A stretch of DNA of 6,882 bases from Candidatus Spyradenecus faecavium (GCA_018713405.1 DVOR01000052.1:1-6882); one strand, 5' to 3'. Positions 1 through 6,480 are shown, counted from the first letter of the stretch. A program made the numbers and translations. Notes: generated by a model not told the origin, from the letters alone.

Positions 1-18
1 GATGTGTATAAGAGACAG
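1..18. other. Tn5/Nextera mosaic-end adapter remnant (artefact)
   Basis: The first 18 bases, GATGTGTATAAGAGACAG, are identical to the last 18 of the 19-base Tn5 transposase mosaic end used in Nextera tagmentation libraries. The sequence sits exactly at the window edge, and its base composition differs from the GC-rich DNA that follows. It is best read as untrimmed adapter left at a contig end. Genomic sequence should be taken to begin at about base 19. A natural Tn5 end is very unlikely, because this hyperactive mosaic end is an engineered hybrid and no transposase or IS50 sequence adjoins it. Confidence 0.95.
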
Positions 19-268
19 CGTTGACGCGGTGGAGGGGGTGGGAGCGGGTCTCGGGGGTCTGGACGGCGTCGACCCAGCCTTCGGTGGAGCGGGCGAGGGC
101 GTCGCGGCCGGCCTCGGCGCGGACGTCGTGGCGGAGGCGGATCTGGCGGTGGGCGAGGCGGGCGAGGGTGGTGGCGCCGAGCACGAGGATGAGGAGGCAG
201 ACGATGCCGACGACGAGCTCGACCATGGCTTGGCCGGCGGCGGGGCGTCTGGGCGGCGGGCGCGTCAT
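19..268 (-). CDS. TadE-like pseudopilin, C-terminus missing
   Basis: The 83 complete codons read from an ATG at 268 down to the adapter junction have no stop, so the 3' part is lost at the contig end. The N-terminus is short and basic/proline-rich (MTRPPPRR), followed by GQAMVEL and a hydrophobic segment at about residues 16-37. Gly12 with Glu17 five residues later fits the class IV prepilin cleavage pattern G-x4-E, with predicted cleavage between Gly12 and Gln13. This GQAxVEL-plus-one-membrane-helix start is typical of TadE/TadF minor pseudopilins of Tad (Flp) pilus systems, which are processed by a prepilin peptidase and sit in the inner membrane. After the helix the chain is Arg-rich. The start lies 38 bases after the metallophosphoesterase stop, with only a weak AAGAGA upstream. 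An internal ATG at 226 (Met15) is less likely because it would remove the cleavage motif. No other Tad gene is visible, so the assignment rests on the N-terminal pattern only. Confidence 0.6.
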
Positions 269-306
269 GGGGCGGGTCTCTTGCGTCCTGGGGGGGCGTG
301 GCGGCC

Positions 307-1059
307 TCACTGGCCGGTGTAGAGGCGGGTGATGAGGCGGTCGGGGAGGCCGGCGAGCTCGATGCGGCGGACGGCGGCCTCGATGTCGTAGTCGACGCGG
401 CGGAACTGGATGGAGGGGGCCTTGAGCTGGGTGGTGTCGTAGATGGCGTAGCAGGCCTGGGGGATGCCGTCGCGGGGCTGGCCGACGGAGCCGACGTTGA
501 TGAAGTAGGTGCCCTTGTCGAGGATGCCGTCGGCGGGGGCCCACTTCTGGATGGCGCGGGAGACGGAGTCGCGCAGGAAGATGCAGGGGACGTGGGTGTG
601 GCCGTGGAAGCAGACGTGGGAGCGCTGGGCGGTGAAGCTGTCGGCGGCGTCGGTGGCGTCGAAGGCGTAGCGGAAGTGCTCGGGGCTGTCGAGGGTGGAG
701 TGGACGGCGGTGAAGCCGAAGAGGGTGAGGGTGTAGGGGAGGGACTGGAGCCAGCGGATGTCGTCCTCGCTGAGGTTGCGGCGGGTCCATTCGATGACGC
801 TGGCGGCGTTGGGCTGGAAGTCGTCGAGGTTGACGGAGGGGTCGGAGCAATAGTGGTCGTGGTTGCCCATGACGACCTTGCAGCCGAGCTCGCGGATGCG
901 GCGGATGCACTCGGCGGGGGCGGCGTTGTAGCCGACGACGTCGCCGAGGCAGAGGAAGTCGTCGACCTTCTGCGCCTTGGCGTCGGCGAGGACGGCATCG
1001 AGGGCCTCGATGTTGGCGTGGATGTCGCTGATGATGGCGAAGCGTTTGGGGCGTGGCAT
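307..1059 (-). CDS. Calcineurin-like metallophosphoesterase (YfcE/MJ0936-like)
   Basis: A 250-residue protein of the binuclear-metal phosphoesterase superfamily. The metal-binding motifs appear in order: SDIHAN (Asp12, His14), LGDVVGYN (Asp40), MGNHD (Asn66, His67), a His at 120 (VHS) and FHGHTH (His154, His156). There is no signal peptide or membrane helix, so it should be cytosolic. The small single-domain size matches the YfcE/MJ0936-type phosphodiesterases of COG0622/COG0639. The physiological substrate (a nucleotide, phosphodiester or phosphoprotein) cannot be read from the sequence. I chose the ATG at 1059 because the conserved beta strand (RFAIISDIH) begins at residue 6 and the longer open frame upstream is Pro/Arg-rich readthrough of ispD in another frame. 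The start is 8 bases after the ispD stop, with no Shine-Dalgarno match in the gap, which suggests coupled translation. Confidence 0.88.
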   Translation of the reverse strand: MPRPKRFAIISDIHANIEALDAVLADAKAQKVDDFLCLGDVVGYNAAPAECIRRIRELGCKVVMGNHDHYCSDPSVNLDDFQPNAASVIEWTRRNLSEDDIRWLQSLPYTLTLFGFTAVHSTLDSPEHFRYAFDATDAADSFTAQRSHVCFHGHTHVPCIFLRDSVSRAIQKWAPADGILDKGTYFINVGSVGQPRDGIPQACYAIYDTTQLKAPSIQFRRVDYDIEAAVRRIELAGLPDRLITRLYTGQ

Positions 1060-1067
1060 AGGGGAGG

Positions 1068-1754
1068 TCAGTTGAGGCGGAGGATCGCCGCGGCGACGGT
1101 GAGGTCGATGGGGGTGGTGATCTTGGGGTTGGGCTCGTCCCAGCGGACGAGGCGGGTGGTCTCGCCGGCGGCCTCGAAGAGGGCGGCGTCGTCGGGATAG
1201 TCGCACTTCTTGTCGGGGGCGAGCTTGGCGTAGGCGGGGATGAGCTTGTCGGCGGCGAAGGCTTGGGGGGTCTGGACGGCCCAGAGGGTGGAGCGGTCGG
1301 GGGTGGAGGCGACGGTCATGCCCTTGCCGACGACCTTGATGGTGTCGGTGACGGGGTGGGCGGCGACGCCGCTGCCGAAGCGCTTGGCGTACTTGAGGGT
1401 CTCGCTGATGAGCTCGGGGGTGATGCAGGGGCGCGCGGCGTCGTGGATGACGATGTAGCGGACGTCGAAGGGGTCGATCTCCTTGAGCGCGGCGGCGACG
1501 GAGTCCTGGCGGCGGGCGCCGCCGACGACGATCTTGGCGAGCTTGCTGATGCCGAAGAGGGTCTGGAGCCCGCGGGCGGCGGCGAGCTGGTCCTTGCGCA
1601 CGGTGAGGACGATGCGGTCGACCTCCTTGCACTTCTCGAAGGCGAGGAGGGACCAGGCGACGACGGGGCGCGGACCGAGGGAGAGGAAGCACTTGTCGAG
1701 GCCGGCGCCCATGCGGGTGCCTTTTCCGGAGGCGAGGATGACGGCGGTGACCAT
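1068..1754 (-). CDS. ispD: 2-C-methyl-D-erythritol 4-phosphate cytidylyltransferase
   Basis: A 228-residue protein of normal family length. IspD transfers CMP from CTP to 2-C-methyl-D-erythritol 4-phosphate, the third step of the MEP pathway to isoprenoids, in the cytosol. The N-terminal nucleotide-binding signature AVILASGKGTRMG (residues 4-16, with Arg14) is followed by Lys21 in LDKCF. Further family blocks are GGARRQDSV (78-86), VIHDAARPC (102-110, with Asp105 and Arg108), PVTDTIK (134-140), TPDR (151-154) and NPKITTP (209-215, with Lys211 in the place of the second catalytic lysine). The ATG at 1754 is favoured over an in-frame ATG 12 codons upstream (1790), because a clean AAGGAG lies 6 bases before it and homologues begin right at the beta strand. 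That RBS overlaps the TAA of the upstream ybjQ gene. ispF, a frequent neighbour, is absent. A relative such as a ribitol-phosphate cytidylyltransferase is possible but less likely. Confidence 0.92.
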   Translation of the reverse strand: MVTAVILASGKGTRMGAGLDKCFLSLGPRPVVAWSLLAFEKCKEVDRIVLTVRKDQLAAARGLQTLFGISKLAKIVVGGARRQDSVAAALKEIDPFDVRYIVIHDAARPCITPELISETLKYAKRFGSGVAAHPVTDTIKVVGKGMTVASTPDRSTLWAVQTPQAFAADKLIPAYAKLAPDKKCDYPDDAALFEAAGETTRLVRWDEPNPKITTPIDLTVAAAILRLN

Positions 1755-1760
1755 GAGGGG

Positions 1761-1766
1761 CTCCTT
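1761..1766 (-). promoter_or_regulatory. Ribosome binding site of ispD
   Basis: The minus strand reads AAGGAG, 6 bases before the ATG at 1754. It shares its first two A residues with the TAA stop (1767-1765) of the preceding YbjQ-family gene. It decides the ispD start in favour of the shorter 228-residue form. Confidence 0.8.
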
Positions 1767-2148
1767 AGGGTTGGGGTGAGGGGAATCCATCGATGAGGAC
1801 GGCGGTGCCTTCGCCGTGGGCGCACCAGCGGTCGCCCTCGCACGTCATGAAGACGGCGCCGGCGCCCCGGAGGAGGGGGGCCGTGCCGTGGCGGACGGTG
1901 AAGCCGACGACGGCGTTGGCGCCGAGCTTGCGGGCCTGGGCCTTGATGTCGCGGCGGATGGCTCGCTCCAGCCGGTCCATGACGGCTTCGTAGATGCCGT
2001 AGCGGCCGTCCTCCCAGGCCTCCTTGAACCGGCGGTCGGCGAGGTGGGCGGCCTCCCAGACGGCGTTCGCGGAGACGTAGCCGCAGACGCGCACGGGAGG
2101 GTGCCACTCGACCGTCGGGGTCGAGACGAGGAGGACGGGCTCGGTCAC
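1765..2148 (-). CDS. ybjQ: YbjQ/UPF0145 (DUF74) family protein
   Basis: A 127-residue protein, slightly longer than the usual 105-110 of this family. Recognisable family blocks are STPTVE near the N-terminus (9-14), the VCGYVSANAV strand (21-30), the amphipathic helix region RYGIYEAVMDRLERA, QARKLGANAVVGFTV (71-85) and a GEGTAV strand close to the C-terminus (112-117). Family members form small oligomers, and the Pfam label of putative heavy-metal binding is only a prediction; the cellular role is unknown. This copy has Cys22, Cys103 and Cys109, the last two within a short extension (FMTCEGDRWCAH) before the final strand. The start is a GTG at 2148 that overlaps the glgB stop as GTGA, a classic arrangement for translational coupling. 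It ends 10 bases before ispD. No signal peptide or membrane helix is seen. Confidence 0.85.
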   Translation of the reverse strand: MTEPVLLVSTPTVEWHPPVRVCGYVSANAVWEAAHLADRRFKEAWEDGRYGIYEAVMDRLERAIRRDIKAQARKLGANAVVGFTVRHGTAPLLRGAGAVFMTCEGDRWCAHGEGTAVLIDGFPSPQP

Positions 2149-4241
2149 GGCTCGTCGCCTTTCGCGTCGGGCCTGTGGGCGGCGAGGTGGCGGAGCGTCT
2201 CCTCGGGGAGGGAGGCGCCGGGCGCGGGGGGCGTGCGGCGGATGACGAGCGCGGTCCGCGCGGGGGCGTAGACGTGGATGGCGAAGCAGACCTCGTTGGC
2301 GCGCTCGATGGTGGCCAGGGGGTAGGCCTGGCCCTCGGCGATGCGGCCGAAACCGCCGAAGCGCTTGGCGTCGGTGTCCAGGACGAGGTTGTACTCCCCG
2401 GGCGGGACGATGATGGGGTAGTCCGCGAAGGAGTGCTCGCCGTGGAAGTTGAAGACGAAGAGGAGGTCGCCGCGCATGAAGGCGAGGATCTTGTCGTCGT
2501 CGTTGGCGAAGACGCGCTTGGGGTAGGTGGCCTCGTCGAGGACGCCCTCGCCGCCGACCAGGTGGATCATGGCCTCGTCGAAGTCGCCCAGGGCCTTGAA
2601 GTAGAGCTTGGGGTCGTCGCGGAGGGACCACTGGCGGCGGGCGTAGTGGTAGCTGTTGTTGTTGCCCTCGCGGGGGAAGTCGATCCACTCGGGGTGGCCG
2701 AACTCGTTGCCCATGAAGTTGAGGTAGGCGCAACAGCATCCCAGCGTGGCGAGGCGGGCCATCTTGTGCAGGGCGATGCCGCGGTTCACGTAGAGGTTGT
2801 CCGAGCCCACGTGCATGGAGAAGTACATCTCCTTGTCGATCATCTGGAAGATGAAGGACTTGCCGCCCACGAGCGCCTGGTCGTGGGACTCCACGTAGCT
2901 GACGGTGCGCTCGTCGGCGCGGCGGTTGGTGAGCTCGTGCCAGAGGAAGCCGACCGACCAATCCTCGTCGCGGATGTCGCGCACCAGCTTGAACCAGCAC
3001 TCGGGCACGCCCATGGCCATGCGGTAGTCGAAGCCGACGCCGCATTCGGTGACGGGCGCGCCGATGCCGGGCATGCCGCTGACGTCCTCGGCCACGGTGA
3101 GGGCGTCGGGGCGGACGGTGTGGATCACGGCGTTGGCGAGGGTGAGATAGGTGTAGGCGTCCTCGTCGACGGTGCTGTCGAAGTACATCCCGTAGTTGGA
3201 GAAGTCCACGCCCAGCCCATGGTGGAGGTAGAGCATGGAGGTGACGCCGTCGAAGCGGAAGCCGTCGAAGCGGTACTCATCCAGCCAGAAGCGGCAGTTG
3301 GAGAGCAGGAAGTGGAGGACGTCCGTCTTGCCGTAGTCGAAGCAACGCGAGTCCCAGGCGTCGTGCCAGCCCCTGGAGCCGTCGTGGAAATATTGGTAGG
3401 GCGTGCCGTCGAAGAGGGAGAGGCCGTCGCGCTCGTTCTTGACCGCGTGGGAGTGGACGATGTCCATGATGACGGCCAGGCCCATGCCGTGGGCCTTGTC
3501 CACCAGCGCCTTGAGGTCCTCGGGCGTGCCGAAGCGCGAGCTTGCCGCGAAGAAGCTCGAGACGTGGTAGCCGAAGCTCCCGTAGTAGGGGTGCTCCATG
3601 ATGCCCATCAGCTGGAGGGTGTTGTAGCCCGCCTGCTTGACGCGCGGGAGGATCTTCTCGGCGAACTCGGCGTAGGTGCCGACGCCCTCGGTCTCCTGCG
3701 CCATGCCCACGTGGGCCTCGTAGATGAGGGGCGCCTGCTCGGGGTCGCGCCGGAAGTCGTGCTTCCAGGCGTAGGGCTTGGGGTCCCACACCTGCGCGGC
3801 GAAGAGGCCGCTCTTGGGGTCCTGCACGGCGCGGCGGACGTAGGCGGGGATACGCTCCCCGCGCCCGCCGTCCCAGCAGACCTCCAAGTGGTAGAACTGC
3901 CCGTGCTCCATGGCGTCGGCCGGGCCGCGCCACTCGAAGACGTCGCGCCCCGGGATCCGCTCCGCGCGGTAGGCCAGGTCGCGCTCCCAGCCGTTGAAGT
4001 CGCCGACGAGCCAGATTTCCGTGGCGTGCGGCGCCCATTCGCGGAAGACCCATCCCTCCTTGGTGCGGTGGAGGCCGTAGTATTCATGGGCGCTGGCGAA
4101 GGCGGCCAGCGCCTGCCATCCCGAGGCCCCGCCGGTGAGACGCGCCGCGAGGGCCCGCGCCCGTTCGGCGCGGTGTTCGATCACGTCCGCGTAAGGGGCG
4201 AGCCACGGGTCGTCCAACAGACGGGTTCGGGGGGCGGCCAT
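2145..4241 (-). CDS. glgB: 1,4-alpha-glucan (glycogen) branching enzyme, eukaryote-like GH13_8 type
   Basis: A 698-residue protein, close to the human GBE1 length (about 700). It cuts alpha-1,4 chains and rejoins them as alpha-1,6 branches. A CBM48-type domain lies at about residues 55-150 (GWVFREWAPHATEIWLVGDFNGW). The GH13 barrel follows (about 170-560), with YEAHVG, DIVHSH (260-265), GFRFDGVTSM (catalytic nucleophile Asp331), VAEDVSGMP (acid/base Glu385) and ESHDQALVG (transition-state Asp454). A beta-sandwich C domain follows from about 570 (FNFHGEHSFADY). Blocks such as RFDGFRFDGVTSMLY, ANAVIHTVRPD, LTNRR and NFMGNEFGHPEW match animal, fungal and plant enzymes far better than E. coli-type GlgB. 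One oddity is GCCCAYLNF at 501-509, three consecutive cysteines where eukaryotic enzymes usually have GGEGYLNF. The ATG at 4241 lies 3 bases after the glgA stop, with AGGAG 9 bases upstream. The C-terminal 30 residues are a Pro/Arg-rich tail. Confidence 0.95.
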   Translation of the reverse strand: MAAPRTRLLDDPWLAPYADVIEHRAERARALAARLTGGASGWQALAAFASAHEYYGLHRTKEGWVFREWAPHATEIWLVGDFNGWERDLAYRAERIPGRDVFEWRGPADAMEHGQFYHLEVCWDGGRGERIPAYVRRAVQDPKSGLFAAQVWDPKPYAWKHDFRRDPEQAPLIYEAHVGMAQETEGVGTYAEFAEKILPRVKQAGYNTLQLMGIMEHPYYGSFGYHVSSFFAASSRFGTPEDLKALVDKAHGMGLAVIMDIVHSHAVKNERDGLSLFDGTPYQYFHDGSRGWHDAWDSRCFDYGKTDVLHFLLSNCRFWLDEYRFDGFRFDGVTSMLYLHHGLGVDFSNYGMYFDSTVDEDAYTYLTLANAVIHTVRPDALTVAEDVSGMPGIGAPVTECGVGFDYRMAMGVPECWFKLVRDIRDEDWSVGFLWHELTNRRADERTVSYVESHDQALVGGKSFIFQMIDKEMYFSMHVGSDNLYVNRGIALHKMARLATLGCCCAYLNFMGNEFGHPEWIDFPREGNNNSYHYARRQWSLRDDPKLYFKALGDFDEAMIHLVGGEGVLDEATYPKRVFANDDDKILAFMRGDLLFVFNFHGEHSFADYPIIVPPGEYNLVLDTDAKRFGGFGRIAEGQAYPLATIERANEVCFAIHVYAPARTALVIRRTPPAPGASLPEETLRHLAAHRPDAKGDEP

Positions 4242-4244
4242 GGT

Positions 4245-5810
4245 TCAGTTCTCCTGATGGTAGGGGTTCTGCTCGGTCTCGCCGTCGAAGAGCTCGGTGA
4301 GCGGACGCTGGAGCATCTCCTCGTAGATCTTGATGTACTCGGCGGCGCAGCGCTCATGGTTGAAGCGTTGCTTGCTTTCGGTCATGATGCGCGCGACCTG
4401 GGCCTCGCGCACGTCGGTGGGCAACCGGTAGAACTCCATCGCGCGGTCGATGGCCCACGCCAGGCCCTGGCTGTCGTAGTACTTGAAGGGGAAGCCGTTG
4501 CCGGTGCCCTTCTCCACGTCCAGGAGCTCGACGGTGTCGTGGAGGCCGCCGGTGTCGTGCGCCACGGTGAGCGAGCCGTAGATGGGGGCCACCATCTGCG
4601 GCAGACCGCAGGGCTCGAAGAGCGAAGGCATCAGCGTGAAATCGCTCGAGGCGTAGCCCAGGCGCGAGATGTGCTCGTCGAAGTCGCACACCGCCAAGCG
4701 GCCGTAGAGGTTGTGGAAGCCCAGGATGTCGCGGAAGGCCTGCTGGTAGGGGCCGTTGGCCACGATGGCGAACTGGATGTTGTCGTCGCGGTACTTCTCG
4801 AGCGTCTTGTAGAGGATGTCCGTGAGCAGCTGCGGGCCCTTCTGCACGGGGTCCAGGCGGCTGGGCCAGAAGAAGAGCGGCGCGTCGGGGTTCTTGAAGA
4901 GGCCGACCTTCTCCTGGAACTGCATCTTGTTGGAGATCTTCGCGGCGTGGTGCGTGCGCGCGTCGTAGTTCACCTTCAGGTTCGGGTCGGTCTCGGGGTT
5001 GTAGCTGTCGTCGGGGGCGTTGAGGATGCCGCAGGCGCAGCCGGCGTTGTACTTCGCGATCACCTCGTTGCGGAACTGCCCCGGGATGAAGTCGAACCAC
5101 CCGCGCACGATCTCCTCCAGGAAGGTCGGCGACACCGAGTTGATGTAGTGCGAGGCGAAGACGCCCGAGGTCAGGAAGTCCACCGGGTTCGTGTCGCGGC
5201 TCTCGAAGTAGTCATAGGGCGGGCGCGAGTAGAAGAGGTTCTTCCAGAACTCCGCCGCGTCGATGCCCGCGTACTCGATCTCGCCCAGGCAGCGGTGCAC
5301 GGTGTGGATGTTGTGGATGGTGAAGAGGCAGGGGATGCCCAGGCGGCGCGCCGCCGCGGGGATGAGGCCCGTCATCCAGTCGTTGCAGTGGATCAGGTCC
5401 GGCTGCACGGTGGGGATGATGTTGTTGATCACCTCGCGCTGGAAGGCCAGCGCCAGGTGCGGGTTCTCGTCGCCCTGCGAATAGACCGTGTCGCGGTAGT
5501 AGAAGCAGCGGTCCTCGGCCAGGTGGATGCGCGAGTCGGGCAGGTGCGCCTGATACTTCCGCAGCTCGTCGCTGATCAGGCGCCCCACGTCCACATGGAA
5601 CATGCGGCGGTAGTGCGGCAACGCCACGTGCACGTCCGCCCCCAGCTTGAAGAGGCTTGCCACCAGGCTTGCGGAGACGTCCGCCAAGCCGCCGGCCTTC
5701 GCGCTCAGCTTGTCGGCCATGTTGCCCATGCCCGCCGGCAGGTAGGTGATCTCCGGCGTCACGATCAGGATTCTGGGTTTGCGCTGTCCGGGTTGTTTCG
5801 TCTGCGACAT
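4245..5810 (-). CDS. glgA: Glycogen synthase, GT5 family
   Basis: A 521-residue GT5 enzyme that lengthens alpha-1,4-glucan, normally from ADP-glucose in bacteria. The N-terminal Rossmann domain has RILIVTPE and the glucan/nucleotide-sugar motif KAGGLADV (38-45), then HCNDWMTGL (141-149) and FTIHNI (163-168). The hinge region has GILN (261-264) followed by NPETDPNL. The C-terminal domain has PSRLDPVQKG (Arg318, Lys324) and LMPSLFEPCGLPQM with the conserved Glu399, then HDTGGLHDTV. The family is usually about 470-490 residues. Part of the excess is at the N-terminus: the interval between the first-strand glutamate (Glu20) and Lys38 is 18 residues, against 6 in E. coli GlgA. The start is well fixed by GGAGGTC 3 bases before the ATG. 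It is directly followed by the branching enzyme, so the two are almost certainly co-translated. ADP- versus UDP-glucose preference is not decided by sequence alone. Confidence 0.94.
   Translation of the reverse strand: MSQTKQPGQRKPRILIVTPEITYLPAGMGNMADKLSAKAGGLADVSASLVASLFKLGADVHVALPHYRRMFHVDVGRLISDELRKYQAHLPDSRIHLAEDRCFYYRDTVYSQGDENPHLALAFQREVINNIIPTVQPDLIHCNDWMTGLIPAAARRLGIPCLFTIHNIHTVHRCLGEIEYAGIDAAEFWKNLFYSRPPYDYFESRDTNPVDFLTSGVFASHYINSVSPTFLEEIVRGWFDFIPGQFRNEVIAKYNAGCACGILNAPDDSYNPETDPNLKVNYDARTHHAAKISNKMQFQEKVGLFKNPDAPLFFWPSRLDPVQKGPQLLTDILYKTLEKYRDDNIQFAIVANGPYQQAFRDILGFHNLYGRLAVCDFDEHISRLGYASSDFTLMPSLFEPCGLPQMVAPIYGSLTVAHDTGGLHDTVELLDVEKGTGNGFPFKYYDSQGLAWAIDRAMEFYRLPTDVREAQVARIMTESKQRFNHERCAAEYIKIYEEMLQRPLTELFDGETEQNPYHQEN
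4251..4255 (-). promoter_or_regulatory. Ribosome binding site of glgB, inside the glgA 3' end boundary
   Basis: The minus strand reads AGGAG 9 bases upstream of the glgB ATG (4241). It lies within the last codons of glgA, whose TGA is at 4247-4245, so terminating ribosomes are delivered to the glgB start. Confidence 0.65.
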
Positions 5811-5813
5811 ATT

Positions 5814-5820
5814 GACCTCC
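5814..5820 (-). promoter_or_regulatory. Strong ribosome binding site of glgA
   Basis: The minus strand reads GGAGGTC, ending 3 bases before the glgA ATG at 5810. It lies in the 21-base gap after the stop of the small secreted-protein gene. It is the best Shine-Dalgarno match in the cluster, which suggests that glgA is translated independently and well. Confidence 0.8.
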
Positions 5821-5831
5821 GTGCGGCTGTC

Positions 5832-6284
5832 TCACTCCGCCTTGGCTTCGCCGTCATCGCCCTGCGCGCGCCGGGCCTGCGGCGACAAAGTGTCCTTGAT
5901 GGCCGCGATGCGCTCGGCGTTCGCCCGGCGCACCGCGTCCAGCTCCACGACCTCCGGGGCCTTCTCCGAGGCCTCGGCGATTCGCCTGTCCAAATCCTGC
6001 AACTGCCGCACCAGGCCCTTGCGTTCCTCGCGCAACGCCTCCAGCTCCGGCGTCGAGAGCGTCCCCGAGGCGATCAGCGCCTCGCGCCGCTCCACCAACG
6101 CCCGCTCATAGTCGTTCCGCTGGATGGCCTCGCGCCGCAGTTTGCCCCGCGGCGTCTTCTCCGCCTTGCAAATCTTGGCGATGCGCGCCTCCCGCGCCTT
6201 CGCGAAGTCCGCGAGCTCAGACTCCGCCATCGCCTGCCCCGTAATCAGGCAGGCGCACGCCAGTACGATCGACCACAGTTTCAT
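5832..6284 (-). CDS. Small secreted/periplasmic coiled-coil protein, unknown function
   Basis: A 150-residue protein that I do not recognise as a named family. Residues 1-20 (MKLWSIVLACACLITGQAMA) form a typical Sec signal peptide, with predicted AMA cleavage before Glu21. The rest is almost wholly charged and helical, rich in Glu, Arg, Lys, Ala and Leu with heptad-like spacing: roughly residues 22-70, then 78-130 with LEALREERKGLVRQLQDLDR. A short break occurs around SGTLSTPE (73-80). This is a coiled-coil or helical-hairpin pattern. The tail QGDDGEAKAE is acidic and probably disordered. Only signal-peptide cysteines and Cys39 are present, and no enzyme motif is seen. It is the first gene of the cluster, 21 bases before glgA. 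The Shine-Dalgarno signal is weak (GAGAG about 9 bases upstream). A longer in-frame start further upstream would lose the signal peptide and run into non-coding-like Arg/Gly-rich sequence. The export prediction is good; the function is unknown. Confidence 0.75.
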   Translation of the reverse strand: MKLWSIVLACACLITGQAMAESELADFAKAREARIAKICKAEKTPRGKLRREAIQRNDYERALVERREALIASGTLSTPELEALREERKGLVRQLQDLDRRIAEASEKAPEVVELDAVRRANAERIAAIKDTLSPQARRAQGDDGEAKAE

Positions 6285-6318
6285 CCGGTGTTCTCTCTTT
6301 ACGACCTTGACACAATAA

Positions 6319-6347
6319 AGTATGCGCCATTGCAAGCGAAAAAGCAA
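6319..6347 (-). promoter_or_regulatory. Possible promoter of the minus-strand glycogen cluster
   Basis: Within an AT-rich island (about 6300-6375) upstream of the first cluster gene, the minus strand reads TTGCTT (6347-6342), 17 bases, then CATACT (6324-6319). The -35 is poor (3 of 6) and the -10 moderate (4 of 6). A start site about 25-30 bases before the ATG at 6284 would result. The position and local AT richness support a promoter here, but the exact boxes are uncertain. Confidence 0.3.
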
Positions 6348-6446
6348 GCCAAAAGTGTCGCGTCCCGTATTTTTCCGTCCCTGCCCGCGCCGACGCCCCG
6401 CCCTTCGCGCGCTCCCGCGCCGCGCCTCGCCTCTCCGCGCCGCCGG

Positions 6447-6480
6447 CCAAGCCTCCCAACCGCCGACCTGCCAACCTTCC
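6447..6480 (-). repeat. Degenerate short-period GG-run tract (G-quadruplex-like)
   Basis: On the minus strand nine runs of GG or GGG occur in 34 bases, separated by 1-3 bases, for example GGAAGGTTGGCAGGTCGG. The period is mostly four bases, as in a decayed GGNN tandem repeat. Such a tract could form two-tetrad G-quadruplexes on the minus strand. It lies upstream of the predicted minus-strand promoter, so it is probably not in that transcript. The surrounding DNA is itself C-rich on the plus strand, which weakens the case. Confidence 0.4.

Noticed and set aside
269..306. Terminator between the phosphoesterase and the pseudopilin
   Set aside because: The short gap is GC-rich but has no stable hairpin followed by a T-run on the minus strand, so I cannot say whether transcription ends here.
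298..1200. A 300-codon plus-strand open frame rich in Gly, Val, Asp and Ala
   Set aside because: It is antisense to the metallophosphoesterase and ispD, whose catalytic motifs are intact; the composition is that of a shadow frame.
6255..6257. Lipoprotein lipobox (VLAC, Cys10) in the coiled-coil protein
   Set aside because: Cys10 is too near the N-terminus for a normal hydrophobic segment and Leu at -2 is unusual; the AMA site at residues 18-20 fits Sec signal peptidase better.
6307..6312. Perfect TTGACA on the plus strand as a -35 box
   Set aside because: No acceptable -10 lies 15-19 bases downstream, and no plus-strand gene begins nearby; it falls inside the leader of the minus-strand cluster.
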